Of a DNA stretch of 11,240 bases, positions 1 through 6,472 are shown piece by piece (within the stretch, counting starts at the first letter, position 1; the number at the start of each line of letters is the position of its first letter). Both the position numbers and the translations under genes were made by a program. This stretch comes from Gammaproteobacteria bacterium (GTDB lineage: Bacteria; Pseudomonadota; Gammaproteobacteria; CAISUE01), in NCBI GenBank assembly GCA_947378515.1, contig CANCKG010000009.1:1-11240 (forward strand), given 5' to 3'. Below the pieces are notes generated by a model, which made no database searches, was not told the origin of the DNA, and was given only the letters and a program-made list of their open reading frames with translations.

Positions 1-307
1 AATCTTGAGTAGCTTGACCTTGTTGCCACTTGACCCCAAGCTTGTCCAGGCTTTCTTGACATGCTTGCTCGAATCCTCCTTCAATGATGGGGCGGTCAAT
101 GTAGTCAGAGGCATAGGCTTTAGCGTACACACCATAGCCTAGCTTGACGATTTCCTTCATTTCCACTAACTCTTTAAGGCACCGTGTAATTTGACGCGTA
201 CCGCCCATGTCTATCAATTCTTTACGCAGCACAACATGGCCTGGCAGGCTTTGAATGCGCGCCAATACTTCAAATTTGAGACTTTTTTGATAGTAACGTT
301 TTTCCAT
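1..307 (-). CDS. DUF6088 / AbiEi-like winged-helix antitoxin-type protein, partial (C-terminus off the left edge)
   Basis: About 102 N-terminal residues are visible; the frame is open to the window edge. The pattern VVLRKELIDMGG, then a central helix (residues ~35-50) ending in KEIVKLGYGVYAKA, is the winged-helix signature I associate with DUF6088 and the N-terminal domain of AbiEi-family antitoxins: a recognition helix followed by a beta-wing ending in GYGxYAKA. In type IV toxin-antitoxin systems such proteins repress their own operon and sit just upstream of an AbiEii-type nucleotidyltransferase toxin. That partner would lie left of base 1 and cannot be seen. ATG at 307 is chosen because it is followed by a Lys/Tyr-rich start typical of the family. 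An in-frame TAA lies 21 bases upstream, with TTG codons between, so a TTG start is possible. No good Shine-Dalgarno precedes either. Family assignment is from remembered pattern, not a search; toxin pairing is inference. Confidence 0.62.
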   Translation of the reverse strand, partial: MEKRYYQKSLKFEVLARIQSLPGHVVLRKELIDMGGTRQITRCLKELVEMKEIVKLGYGVYAKAYASDYIDRPIIEGGFEQACQESLDKLGVKWQQGQATQD

Positions 308-336
308 AAAGTTCGCCAACAAGAGACATTTTTAGC

Positions 337-342
337 AATATA
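337..342 (-). promoter_or_regulatory. candidate extended -10 promoter for the left-edge DUF6088-like gene
   Basis: On the minus strand TGG immediately precedes TATATT (342..337), an extended -10 arrangement with five of six -10 consensus bases. A start about seven bases further gives a leader of roughly 20 nt before the ATG at 307. No convincing -35 is present at 17 bp, which extended -10 promoters tolerate. It lies in the 113-bp gap after clpB, so the gene could also be read through from clpB, since no terminator is visible there. Confidence 0.35.
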
Positions 343-420
343 CCACAAAACAAATAACGCCAGAAAGAGGCAATTTAGCGCTAATTGGTTTCCATATAGT
401 CAACGCTATGTTAAGCATCA

Positions 421-2991
421 TTAACCAAACACTAAACCTGTCTCGCCCACATGAATATCGATCACAGCACCGGGTTCAAAGCGACCTTCGAGTATCGCTT
501 TCGCCAGAGGATTTTCAATTAATTGTTGAATCGCGCGCTTCAACGGCCGTGCACCATAAACGACGTCATAAGCGGTGGCGATTAAATAATCAAGCGCGGC
601 ATCAGAAATTTTTAACGTCAATTCACGAGCTAATAATCGGCTGCGTAAATGCTCCATCTGCAACAAGGCAATACTGGCTAATTGCTCACGATTGAGCGGA
701 TGAAACACCACTACCTCATCGATCCGATTGATAAATTCGGGGCGGAATTGTTGTTCGACTAATTGCATCACCGCTTGTTTCATTTCTAAGTAATCGTGAT
801 TCGGTGCCATGTCTTGAATCAAATGCGACCCCAAATTCGAGGTCATGACAATTACTGCATTTTTAAAATCGATGGTCCGACCTTGGCTATCGGTCAAGCG
901 GCCATCGTCTAAGACTTGCAATAAAATATTGAATACATCCGGATGGGCTTTTTCGATTTCATCAAATAAAATCAATGAATAAGGTTTACGCCGCACCGCT
1001 TCGGTCAGCACACCCCCTTCTTCATAACCAACATAACCGGGGGGTGCACCGATCAAGCGCGACACCGAATGCTTTTCCATGAATTCCGACATATCGACTC
1101 GCACCATTGCGCTATCGGAATCAAATAAACATTCAGCCAGGGCTTTGCACAATTCTGTTTTACCCACCCCCGTTGGCCCTAAAAATAAAAACGAGCCTAT
1201 CGGTCGATGAGGATCGGCGAGTCCCACCCGTGAACGGCGAATGGCATCGGCTACCAAATTCACCGCTTCATTCTGGCCAATCACCCGCTCATGTAAAAAA
1301 CTTTCCATACTCAATAATTTTTCACGCTCGCCGCTTAACATTTTACTGACCGGAATATGAGTCCATTTGGAAACCACTTCGGCAATTTCTTCTTCGGTAA
1401 CACGATTGCGCAATAACGTAAATTCACTTTGCGTCATGGAGCTGGCAGAGACTAATTGCTTTTCCAATTCCGGAATCTTGCCATATTGCAATTGCGACAT
1501 CGCACTCAAATCACCGCGGCGCCGGGCATTATCGAGCTCCAATTGCGCTTGCTCTAATTGTTCTTTGATTTGTTTGGCGCCCAACAAACAGGATTTTTCG
1601 GTTTTCCAAATTTCATTTAAATCAGAAAATTCCACTTCTAATTTTCCCATATCAGCATCAAGATGCTGTAGCCGCTTGATCGAAGCGCTATCCGTTTCTT
1701 TCTTTAACGCTTCGCGTTCAATTTTTAATTGAATGATCCGCCGTTCTAAGCGATCCAACACTTCAGGCTTTGAATCGATTTCCATCCGGATATGACTGGC
1801 GGCTTCATCGATCAAATCGATGGCTTTATCCGGTTGATTGCGATCGGTAATATAACGATCCGATAACGTCGCCGCCGCGACCAAGGCAGGATCAGTGATT
1901 TCAACGCCATGATGCACTTCATAACGGGTTTTTAAGCCGCGTAAAATCGCAATGGTATCTTCGACACTCGGTTCATCGACCAACACTTTTTGAAAACGCC
2001 GTTCGAGCGCAGCATCTTTTTCAATGAACCGCCGATATTCATCAAGCGTAGTCGCGCCGACACAATGCAATTCGCCCCGCGCTAAAGCAGGCTTTAACAT
2101 ATTGCCAGCATCCATCGCCCCATCTCCTTTGCCAGCCCCCACCATGGTATGAATTTCATCGATAAAGAGAATGATGCCACCTTCTTGCTTGGCAATATCT
2201 TTTAATACCGCTTTCAAACGTTCTTCAAATTCACCGCGAAATTTAGCGCCCGCAATCAAAGCGCCCATATCCAAGGCCAGAACTTTTTTATGCTTTAAGG
2301 ATTCTGGCACTTCATTATTGATAATCCGTTGTGCAAGGCCTTCGATGATAGCGGTTTTACCCACGCCCGGCTCACCGATTAACACCGGGTTATTTTTGGT
2401 GCGGCGTTGCAAGACTTGAATGGTGCGGCGAATTTCATCATCTCTGCCAATCACTGGATCCAATTTGCCTTGTAAAGCCCGCGCGGTGAGATCGATGCAA
2501 TATTTCGTTAAGGCATTACGACTTTCTTCGGCATTGGCTTCATTCACGGCATCGCCCCCGCGCATCGCGTTAATCGCTTGTTCAAGCGCAGCTTTGGTGG
2601 CGCCCGCAGCTTTGAATAAGCGGCCAAGCGACCCTTTATCATCGAGTGCGGCTAATAAAAACAATTCGCTGGAAATGAATTGATCATTGCGTGCTTGGGC
2701 TAATTTATCGGTGACATTGAGTAAATTATTTAAGTCATTGGAAATATGCAATTCGCCACCGGTACCACTAACTTTCGCCAATTGATCAATCGCTTGTAGC
2801 GTGGATTCTTTCAAACGCTGCACATTGACGCCCGCTTGAGCTAGTAATGGGGCACTGCTACCATCGGTTTGATCTAATAAGGCTTTTAAAACATGGATGG
2901 GTTCGACAAATTGATTGTCGACGCCTAAAGCGAGTGATTGAGCATCGGCTAATGCTGCTTGGAATTTCGTGGTTAATTTATCAAAACGCAT
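421..2991 (-). CDS. clpB: ATP-dependent chaperone / protein disaggregase ClpB (Hsp100)
   Basis: Full-length, 856 aa, matching the usual ~857 aa. ClpB is a cytosolic hexameric AAA+ unfoldase that works with DnaK/DnaJ/GrpE to pull polypeptides out of heat-induced aggregates. Visible domains in order are: Clp N-domain (~1-145); NBD1 with Walker A GEPGVGKT (206-213), Walker B ILFIDE (274-279) and arginine finger RRF (~331-333); the inserted coiled-coil M-domain (~405-525), which marks ClpB rather than ClpA; and NBD2 with Walker A GPTGVGKT (605-612), pore loop GYVGYEEGG (~652-660), Walker B LILFDE (673-678), RPEFINRID (750-758) and sensor-2 GARPLKR (813-819). The NBD1 pore aromatic is Phe251 ([10 protein letters not shown]) where E. 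coli has Tyr, a conservative change. ATG 2991 has AAGGA (3002..2998) at 6 nt. No clear sigma-32 promoter is seen, although clpB is normally heat-shock controlled. It is transcribed away from the neighbouring protease gene. Confidence 0.98.
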   Translation of the reverse strand: MRFDKLTTKFQAALADAQSLALGVDNQFVEPIHVLKALLDQTDGSSAPLLAQAGVNVQRLKESTLQAIDQLAKVSGTGGELHISNDLNNLLNVTDKLAQARNDQFISSELFLLAALDDKGSLGRLFKAAGATKAALEQAINAMRGGDAVNEANAEESRNALTKYCIDLTARALQGKLDPVIGRDDEIRRTIQVLQRRTKNNPVLIGEPGVGKTAIIEGLAQRIINNEVPESLKHKKVLALDMGALIAGAKFRGEFEERLKAVLKDIAKQEGGIILFIDEIHTMVGAGKGDGAMDAGNMLKPALARGELHCVGATTLDEYRRFIEKDAALERRFQKVLVDEPSVEDTIAILRGLKTRYEVHHGVEITDPALVAAATLSDRYITDRNQPDKAIDLIDEAASHIRMEIDSKPEVLDRLERRIIQLKIEREALKKETDSASIKRLQHLDADMGKLEVEFSDLNEIWKTEKSCLLGAKQIKEQLEQAQLELDNARRRGDLSAMSQLQYGKIPELEKQLVSASSMTQSEFTLLRNRVTEEEIAEVVSKWTHIPVSKMLSGEREKLLSMESFLHERVIGQNEAVNLVADAIRRSRVGLADPHRPIGSFLFLGPTGVGKTELCKALAECLFDSDSAMVRVDMSEFMEKHSVSRLIGAPPGYVGYEEGGVLTEAVRRKPYSLILFDEIEKAHPDVFNILLQVLDDGRLTDSQGRTIDFKNAVIVMTSNLGSHLIQDMAPNHDYLEMKQAVMQLVEQQFRPEFINRIDEVVVFHPLNREQLASIALLQMEHLRSRLLARELTLKISDAALDYLIATAYDVVYGARPLKRAIQQLIENPLAKAILEGRFEPGAVIDIHVGETGLVFG

Positions 2992-3022
2992 GGGGAATCC
3001 TTAACGCAGTTAAAGTAATCCA

Positions 3023-3028
3023 ATTATA
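3023..3028 (-). promoter_or_regulatory. candidate -10 for clpB (vegetative type)
   Basis: A perfect TATAAT on the minus strand lies 31 bp upstream of the clpB ATG, preceded by AT-rich TTAAG-containing sequence without a good -35 at 16-18 bp. A sigma-32 pair (CTTGAA, 13-15 bp, CCCCAT-T) was looked for and not found. The match rests on one hexamer in AT-rich DNA, so it is tentative. Confidence 0.35.
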
Positions 3029-3088
3029 CGGCGTTAAACTTAACTTAGCTTAGCCTAAATCAATTAAAGCTTAAGCCTCACATTACGG

Positions 3089-3094
3089 TATAAT
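3089..3094 (+). promoter_or_regulatory. candidate -10 for the S49 protease-aceF operon
   Basis: A perfect TATAAT lies 32 bp upstream of the protease ATG in the 135-bp divergent region. The best upstream hexamer is TTAAAG (3064-3069) at a long 19-bp spacing, so the -35 is weak. Transcription would begin near 3101, giving a leader of about 25 nt that contains no recognisable Shine-Dalgarno. Confidence 0.42.
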
Positions 3095-3126
3095 CTCCTT
3101 TACTCTCTAAAAAATACCCCTAACTC

Positions 3127-4086
3127 ATGCCACAAAATACTGCAACTCCGCCACCAACCTTGGATAGCAACCAGGTTTTACAAAACATATTGCTCGAAAC
3201 GGTCCGTGAACAACGCGCCAAACGCCGTTGGGGGATCTTTTTTAAATTGTTTTTCATCTGTGTGATTGCCACTTTAATCATCTGGGGCTCAATCGACACT
3301 GGCTCTGAAGCTAGTGGGAATATCAATAAAAAACATATCGCCATCATTCATATTAAAAATGAAATTTCTGCTGATGCCGATGCTAATGCTACCGATATCA
3401 TCGATGCGCTCGATCAAGCCGCTAAAGACCCACTGACCCAAGCGATTATTTTAGACATCAATAGTCCTGGTGGCAGCCCAGTACAAGCGTCTTATGTTTA
3501 TAACGAAATTCGACGCTTGAAAAAAGTCTATCCCAAACTAGCCATCGACAGTGTGTGCGTCGATTTATGCGCTTCGGCTGCGTATTACATTGCCAGCGCT
3601 GCCGATAACATCTATGCCAATCCGACCAGTTTAGTAGGTTCGATCGGCGTCTTGATGGATGAATTCGGCTTTGTCGATGTCATGAAAAAAATCGGCGTCA
3701 CGCGCCGCTTATTTACCGCCGGTGAACACAAAGGCTTTTTAGATCCTTTTTCACCTCTAAAAGCCGGCGATCAACAGTATGTGCAAACTTTATTAGATTC
3801 AGACCATCAAATCTTTATCCATGATGTTAAACAAGGCCGTGGAGATCGCTTAACATCCGATCCGCTGATTTTTTCAGGTTTAATTTGGAATGGCAATAGT
3901 GCTTTAAGCTTAGGTTTAATCGATGGCTTGGGTAGTAGCACTGATATTGCTCGCAACATTTTTAAAAATGATAATACGGTTGATTATACTACTCAACGTA
4001 ATGTCTTAGATAAATTAATGTCTAAAGTCAGCAGTGAATTTTTTCATGCGATGAAAAGCACTTTACTAACCCCTACTTTTTCGTGA
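3127..4086 (+). CDS. sppA: S49-family membrane serine protease, short signal-peptide-peptidase (SppA) type
   Basis: 319 aa. S49 proteases of this size degrade cleaved signal peptides and small membrane segments at the outer face of the inner membrane. A cytosolic basic N-terminus (REQRAKRRW) is followed by a single membrane anchor (~35-54). The S49 core comes next: strand IAIIHIKNEI (~71-80), the oxyanion-type INSPGGSP turn (111-118), the nucleophile region CASAAYYIAS with Ser150, the NPTSLVGSIGV segment (~165-175), and GEHKGFLDP with Lys202. Ser150 and Lys202 are 52 residues apart, as for Ser147/Lys199 of B. subtilis SppA as I recall it, so the Ser-Lys dyad looks intact. This is the single-domain form; E. 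coli SppA is about twice as long with the dyad split between halves. SohB is an alternative name. An in-frame TAA six bases upstream fixes ATG 3127 as the first start; there is no Shine-Dalgarno. aceF follows after 25 bp. Confidence 0.88.
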   Translation: MPQNTATPPPTLDSNQVLQNILLETVREQRAKRRWGIFFKLFFICVIATLIIWGSIDTGSEASGNINKKHIAIIHIKNEISADADANATDIIDALDQAAKDPLTQAIILDINSPGGSPVQASYVYNEIRRLKKVYPKLAIDSVCVDLCASAAYYIASAADNIYANPTSLVGSIGVLMDEFGFVDVMKKIGVTRRLFTAGEHKGFLDPFSPLKAGDQQYVQTLLDSDHQIFIHDVKQGRGDRLTSDPLIFSGLIWNGNSALSLGLIDGLGSSTDIARNIFKNDNTVDYTTQRNVLDKLMSKVSSEFFHAMKSTLLTPTFS

Positions 4087-4111
4087 GTTTAACTCTTTTA
4101 AGGAATTTTCT

Positions 4112-5377
4112 ATGACCCATATTTATTTACCCGATACCGGCAGCAACAATGCCTTAGACGTCATCGAGATTTTAGTTAACGTTGGTGATCGTGTCGAAAA
4201 AGATCAGGCACTGTTCACCCTTGAAAGTGATAAAGCCACCTTAGACGTGCCAGCCCCTGAAGCGGGCACCATCACAGCGATTACGATTAAAGTCGGCTCT
4301 AAAATCAAGACAGGGGATTTAATCGCTGAATTTTCGGGTTCTGATACTATAGGCACGCCTGAAGTTAGCGCGCCTGTTAAAACACTACCAGTCGAAACAC
4401 CACAGCCTGTGACTAAAGCAGCAGCACCCATCGCGGTTGCTACCGCAACAACCATGACACCAGAAGACACCACTGATCTTTACGCCGGCCCTTCCGTACG
4501 TCGAATGGCGCGTTTACTCGGAGTTAATTTAAAGCTCGTCACGGGCACCGGTGATAAAGAACGCATTACCAAAGACGATATTCGCGCGCATGTCAAAAAC
4601 ATTGTCGAGCGCGCTCAAACACTGCCAACACAAAGTGGCAGCGGTTTACCCACCATGCCGACCATCGATTTTAGCCAATACGGACCGATTGAAACAAAGG
4701 CTTTGTCACGTATTAAAAAATTAACGGCGCAAAATCTCTCGCGTAATTGGCTGTTAGCCCCCCATGTCACTCAATTTATCGATGCCGACATTTCCGACAT
4801 GGAAGCTTTTCGTAAGAGTCAAAGTGCCACTTATGATAAGCAAGGCATTAAATTAACCCCCTTAGTTTTCATCATGAAAGCCTTAGTCGCAGCCCTTAAA
4901 GCAGCCCCCACGTTCAATGCGTCACTGGATGCCAGTGGCGATAATCTTGTCTTAAAGAATTATTTTCATATTGGTATTGCCGTCGATACCCCTGATGGCT
5001 TAGTAGTGCCGGTGATTCGTGATGTCGATCAAAAGTCCTTGAGTACCCTGGCTAAAGAATTAGCTGAAGTGGGCACAAAAGCTCGTGCCAAGCAATTAAC
5101 CGCAGCCGATATGCAAGGCAGTAGTTTTACTATTTCCAGCTTAGGCGGCATTGGTGGTACAGCTTTTACACCCATCATTAATTTACCCAATGTCGCGATC
5201 TTGGGTGTTTCAAAGGCGGCCATTAAACCCGTCTGGGATGGCACACAATTTGCACCACGCTTAATGCTGCCATTATCTTTATCTTATGATCACCGAGTGA
5301 TCGATGGTGCTGAGGCGGCGCGTTTTATTGTGACTATTGCCAATTATTTGCAAGAAATTCGCTTATTATTGCTCTAA
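4112..5377 (+). CDS. aceF: dihydrolipoamide acetyltransferase, E2 of pyruvate dehydrogenase (single lipoyl domain)
   Basis: 421 aa. E2 forms the core of the cytosolic pyruvate dehydrogenase complex, passing the acetyl group from E1 to CoA on a swinging lipoyl-lysine. One lipoyl domain (~2-76) carries the lipoylated Lys41 in ESDKA. An Ala/Pro/Thr-rich hinge (~80-120) leads to the E1/E3-binding domain (~124-162, YAGPSVRRMARLLGV...ITKDDI). The acetyltransferase domain (~190-421) ends in SYDHRVIDGA with catalytic His393 and Asp397. The stretch NLSRNWLLAPHVTQF and the DIR/EIR-type C-terminus follow gammaproteobacterial AceF rather than the succinyl or branched-chain E2s. E. coli AceF has three lipoyl domains, so this is the short version. 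Shine-Dalgarno AAGGA (4100-4104) lies 7 nt before ATG. Its gene is 25 bp behind the protease gene, and neither aceE nor lpd flanks it, which is unusual. No terminator follows. Confidence 0.93.
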   Translation: MTHIYLPDTGSNNALDVIEILVNVGDRVEKDQALFTLESDKATLDVPAPEAGTITAITIKVGSKIKTGDLIAEFSGSDTIGTPEVSAPVKTLPVETPQPVTKAAAPIAVATATTMTPEDTTDLYAGPSVRRMARLLGVNLKLVTGTGDKERITKDDIRAHVKNIVERAQTLPTQSGSGLPTMPTIDFSQYGPIETKALSRIKKLTAQNLSRNWLLAPHVTQFIDADISDMEAFRKSQSATYDKQGIKLTPLVFIMKALVAALKAAPTFNASLDASGDNLVLKNYFHIGIAVDTPDGLVVPVIRDVDQKSLSTLAKELAEVGTKARAKQLTAADMQGSSFTISSLGGIGGTAFTPIINLPNVAILGVSKAAIKPVWDGTQFAPRLMLPLSLSYDHRVIDGAEAARFIVTIANYLQEIRLLLL

Positions 5378-5479
5378 AGTTAGCCTATTAAGCGAAAGGT
5401 GCAAAATACTCGCACAATTCGTGCACAGCAAGTTCAACTTAAGCAGTGAGATGTGATAAGATTGCCGCTGTGGATGTAC

Positions 5480-5485
5480 TATGAT
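5480..5485 (+). promoter_or_regulatory. weak candidate -10 in the aceF-small membrane protein gap
   Basis: TATGAT lies 32 bp before the GTG start at 5517 in the 139-bp gap after aceF. No good -35 sits at the right distance; TTGCCG at 5462 is only 12 bp away. The gap also holds a small GCAC-AATTC-GTGC hairpin (5412-5424) and the palindrome AAGTT-C-AACTT (5430-5440), neither followed by a T-run. Readthrough from aceF is equally possible. Confidence 0.22.
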
Positions 5486-5505
5486 CTTAATGTTTTTTAA
5501 ATAAA

Positions 5506-5510
5506 AGGAG
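5506..5510 (+). promoter_or_regulatory. ribosome binding site that decides the start at GTG 5517
   Basis: AGGAG directly abuts an ATG at 5511, which leaves no spacer for initiation there. The in-frame GTG at 5517 sits 6 nt downstream, an ideal distance. The protein therefore most likely begins MKCNK and not MPVKCNK. Confidence 0.75.
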
Positions 5511-5516
5511 ATGCCT

Positions 5517-5744
5517 GTGAAATGTAATAAAGTTTATGCAGCTATCGTATTTGTTGTAGCGCTTATCGTCGGTTTTTTAGTCATTCAACAAAGCTTTGAT
5601 GCTAGCCGTGTATTATCTGGCATTTCACGTTTACTGGAAGTATTTATGCCTATCTTGGCCATTGGTGCTTTGATTAAATATATTGCTTGTGGCGCAAAAG
5701 GTTGTAATTGCGGCACGAAAAATGATTCATCTTGCAGCAAATAA
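5517..5744 (+). CDS. small two-TM membrane protein with a cysteine-rich C-terminus, unknown function
   Basis: 75 aa from the GTG. I do not recognise the family. Two hydrophobic helices are visible, about residues 6-24 (VYAAIVFVVALIVGFLVIQ) and 40-57 (LEVFMPILAIGALIKYIA), joined by a short polar loop. The N-terminal MKCNK and the Lys-containing tail suggest both ends face the cytosol. The tail after the second helix (58-75) contains Cys58, Cys63, Cys65 and Cys73 in a Gly/Asn/Ser/Lys context. With Cys3 that makes five cysteines, four clustered, a pattern that could bind a metal or be redox active; this is inference. The gene is real on several counts: a strong Shine-Dalgarno, clean amphipathic composition, and a strong terminator 17 bp after its stop. 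It may be the last gene of the protease-aceF unit or have its own weak promoter. Confidence 0.8.
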   Translation: MKCNKVYAAIVFVVALIVGFLVIQQSFDASRVLSGISRLLEVFMPILAIGALIKYIACGAKGCNCGTKNDSSCSK

Positions 5745-5760
5745 GTCTTTGTTTTAAATA

Positions 5761-5804
5761 AAAAAAAGCCTCGTATCTACGTAATTAGACACGAGGCTTT
5801 TTTT
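5761..5804. terminator. strong bidirectional Rho-independent terminator
   Basis: Seven A, then GCCTCGT (5768-5774), an inner TCTA/TAGA stem around a 6-nt loop after one A/C mismatch, then ACGAGGC (5791-5797) and seven T. The flanking A and T runs make it work on both strands. It sits between two tail-to-tail genes, ending the small membrane protein (stop 5744) on plus and the lipoprotein (stop 5829) on minus. Confidence 0.95.
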
Positions 5805-5828
5805 ATTGGATAATTTAGCGATTGATTT

Positions 5829-6212
5829 TTAATTTGGCACTAACACCGCCGTGTAATGACGTGATTCAGCAGGAACTCGCATCATATCACCGGAAATCGC
5901 ATCGATAATAAATCCTGGCCACACAAGTATATTCCACAAACCGACCGGTTGAAAAATCGGATCGACGACAAAGGTCTGCGACTTATAACCTGCTTTTTGC
6001 ACATGGATTGTGGTCGGCGACCATGTCGTTGGCACAATCACTTGGGTTGGACTCGCTAATGACGTGGCGCCATTATTAACAAGAATCGTCGCGCCTGCTG
6101 GCACAGTGGTCACTTGCACCGCCCGCGAATTATCACCAAAAATCGTTGCACAACCCGTTAAACTCACACACGCCACAGCTAACAACCACACTGGAACTTT
6201 ATTGTTATTCAC
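5829..6212 (-). CDS. PEGA-domain outer-membrane-type lipoprotein
   Basis: 127 aa from GTG 6212. The signal peptide MNNNKVPVWLLAVACVSL ends in the lipobox LTGC with the lipidated Cys21. The residue after it is Ala, not Asp, so sorting to the outer membrane is expected. The mature part has VTTVPAGATILVNNG (34-48), a beta-rich PEGA core with the characteristic P-x-G-A-x-I/V-x-V-N/D run, then VQKAGYKSQTF (71-81). Its C-terminal WNILVWPGFIIDAISGDMMRVP (93-114) is like the hydrophobic G-x-x-IDxxTG-M-x-x-P tail seen in many small PEGA lipoproteins. PEGA proteins are usually cell-surface or envelope-associated with no known enzyme activity. A GTG two codons upstream (6218) has only 1 nt between it and the Shine-Dalgarno, so the GTG at 6212 is preferred. 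It has its own terminator and no gene partner on the same strand within 250 bp. Confidence 0.87.
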   Translation of the reverse strand: MNNNKVPVWLLAVACVSLTGCATIFGDNSRAVQVTTVPAGATILVNNGATSLASPTQVIVPTTWSPTTIHVQKAGYKSQTFVVDPIFQPVGLWNILVWPGFIIDAISGDMMRVPAESRHYTAVLVPN

Positions 6213-6219
6213 GAACACT

Positions 6220-6224
6220 CTCCT
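6220..6224 (-). promoter_or_regulatory. ribosome binding site that decides the lipoprotein start
   Basis: AGGAG on the minus strand (6224..6220) lies 7 nt before GTG 6212 but only 1 nt before the upstream in-frame GTG at 6218. The shorter, 127-aa protein is therefore the better reading. Confidence 0.75.
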
Positions 6225-6265
6225 CTAAAAGTTAATATTGACAATTTCACCCCTCTTAAAGGTTA

Positions 6266-6301
6266 ATATACCCATCGCATCTCAAGGTGCGATGGGTATA
6301 T
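6266..6301. repeat. perfect 14-bp inverted repeat (hairpin), REP-like
   Basis: ATATACCCATCGCA (6266-6279) and its exact complement (6288-6301) enclose an 8-nt loop. There is no adjoining T-run on either strand, so it is not a standard terminator. It lies between the 3' end of the LRR-like gene and the 5' end of the lipoprotein gene, so the minus transcript of the upstream gene would read into it and fold. It resembles the neighbouring hairpin in stem (ATACC...TCGC) and in the shared TCAAG(G/A)TGCGA core. Confidence 0.9.
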
Positions 6302-6315
6302 ATCTAAAATAGAGA

Positions 6316-6379
6316 TATACCGCTCGCCATAGGCACACGTTAAATCACAAACCTCGCATCTTGAATGGCGAGTGGTATA
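6316..6379. repeat. second inverted repeat, 15-bp arms with one G-U wobble and a 34-nt loop
   Basis: TATACCGCTCGCCAT (6316-6330) pairs with ATGGCGAGTGGTATA (6365-6379). All positions pair on the plus strand, one of them as G-U. The loop (6331-6364) includes CCTCGC (6352-6357), which can pair instead with the downstream GCGAG to form a smaller alternative hairpin. The element starts 14 bp after the first hairpin ends. The rest of the 260-bp gap (6213-6472) shows no gene. Confidence 0.85.
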
Positions 6380-6472
6380 GTACATGAAATTATTGCCATG
6401 TGCAGCACAGTCTAAACTCACTGCGCCGAGCTCCACCGTCACTAAGAACCACTTTTAGAATTTCACTGTCAT

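Noticed and set aside
371..387. Near-palindrome CAATTTAGCGCTAATTG after clpB as a terminator
   Set aside because: Short AT-rich stem with a bulge and no T-run on the clpB strand; no clear clpB terminator is visible.
1367..1732. Open frames antisense to clpB (several of 80-120 codons)
   Set aside because: They are shadows of a strongly conserved gene, with no Shine-Dalgarno or recognisable protein pattern.
2992..3060. Sigma-32 heat-shock promoter for clpB
   Set aside because: Expected from biology, but no CTTGAA / CCCCAT-T pair at the right spacing could be found.
5400..5460. Terminator or riboswitch after aceF
   Set aside because: Only 4-5 bp stems (GCAC/GTGC, AAGTT/AACTT) without a T-run or a recognisable aptamer pattern.
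6213..6218. Lipoprotein start at GTG 6218
   Set aside because: Only 1 nt separates it from AGGAG; GTG 6212 has a normal 7-nt spacer and still gives a complete signal peptide.
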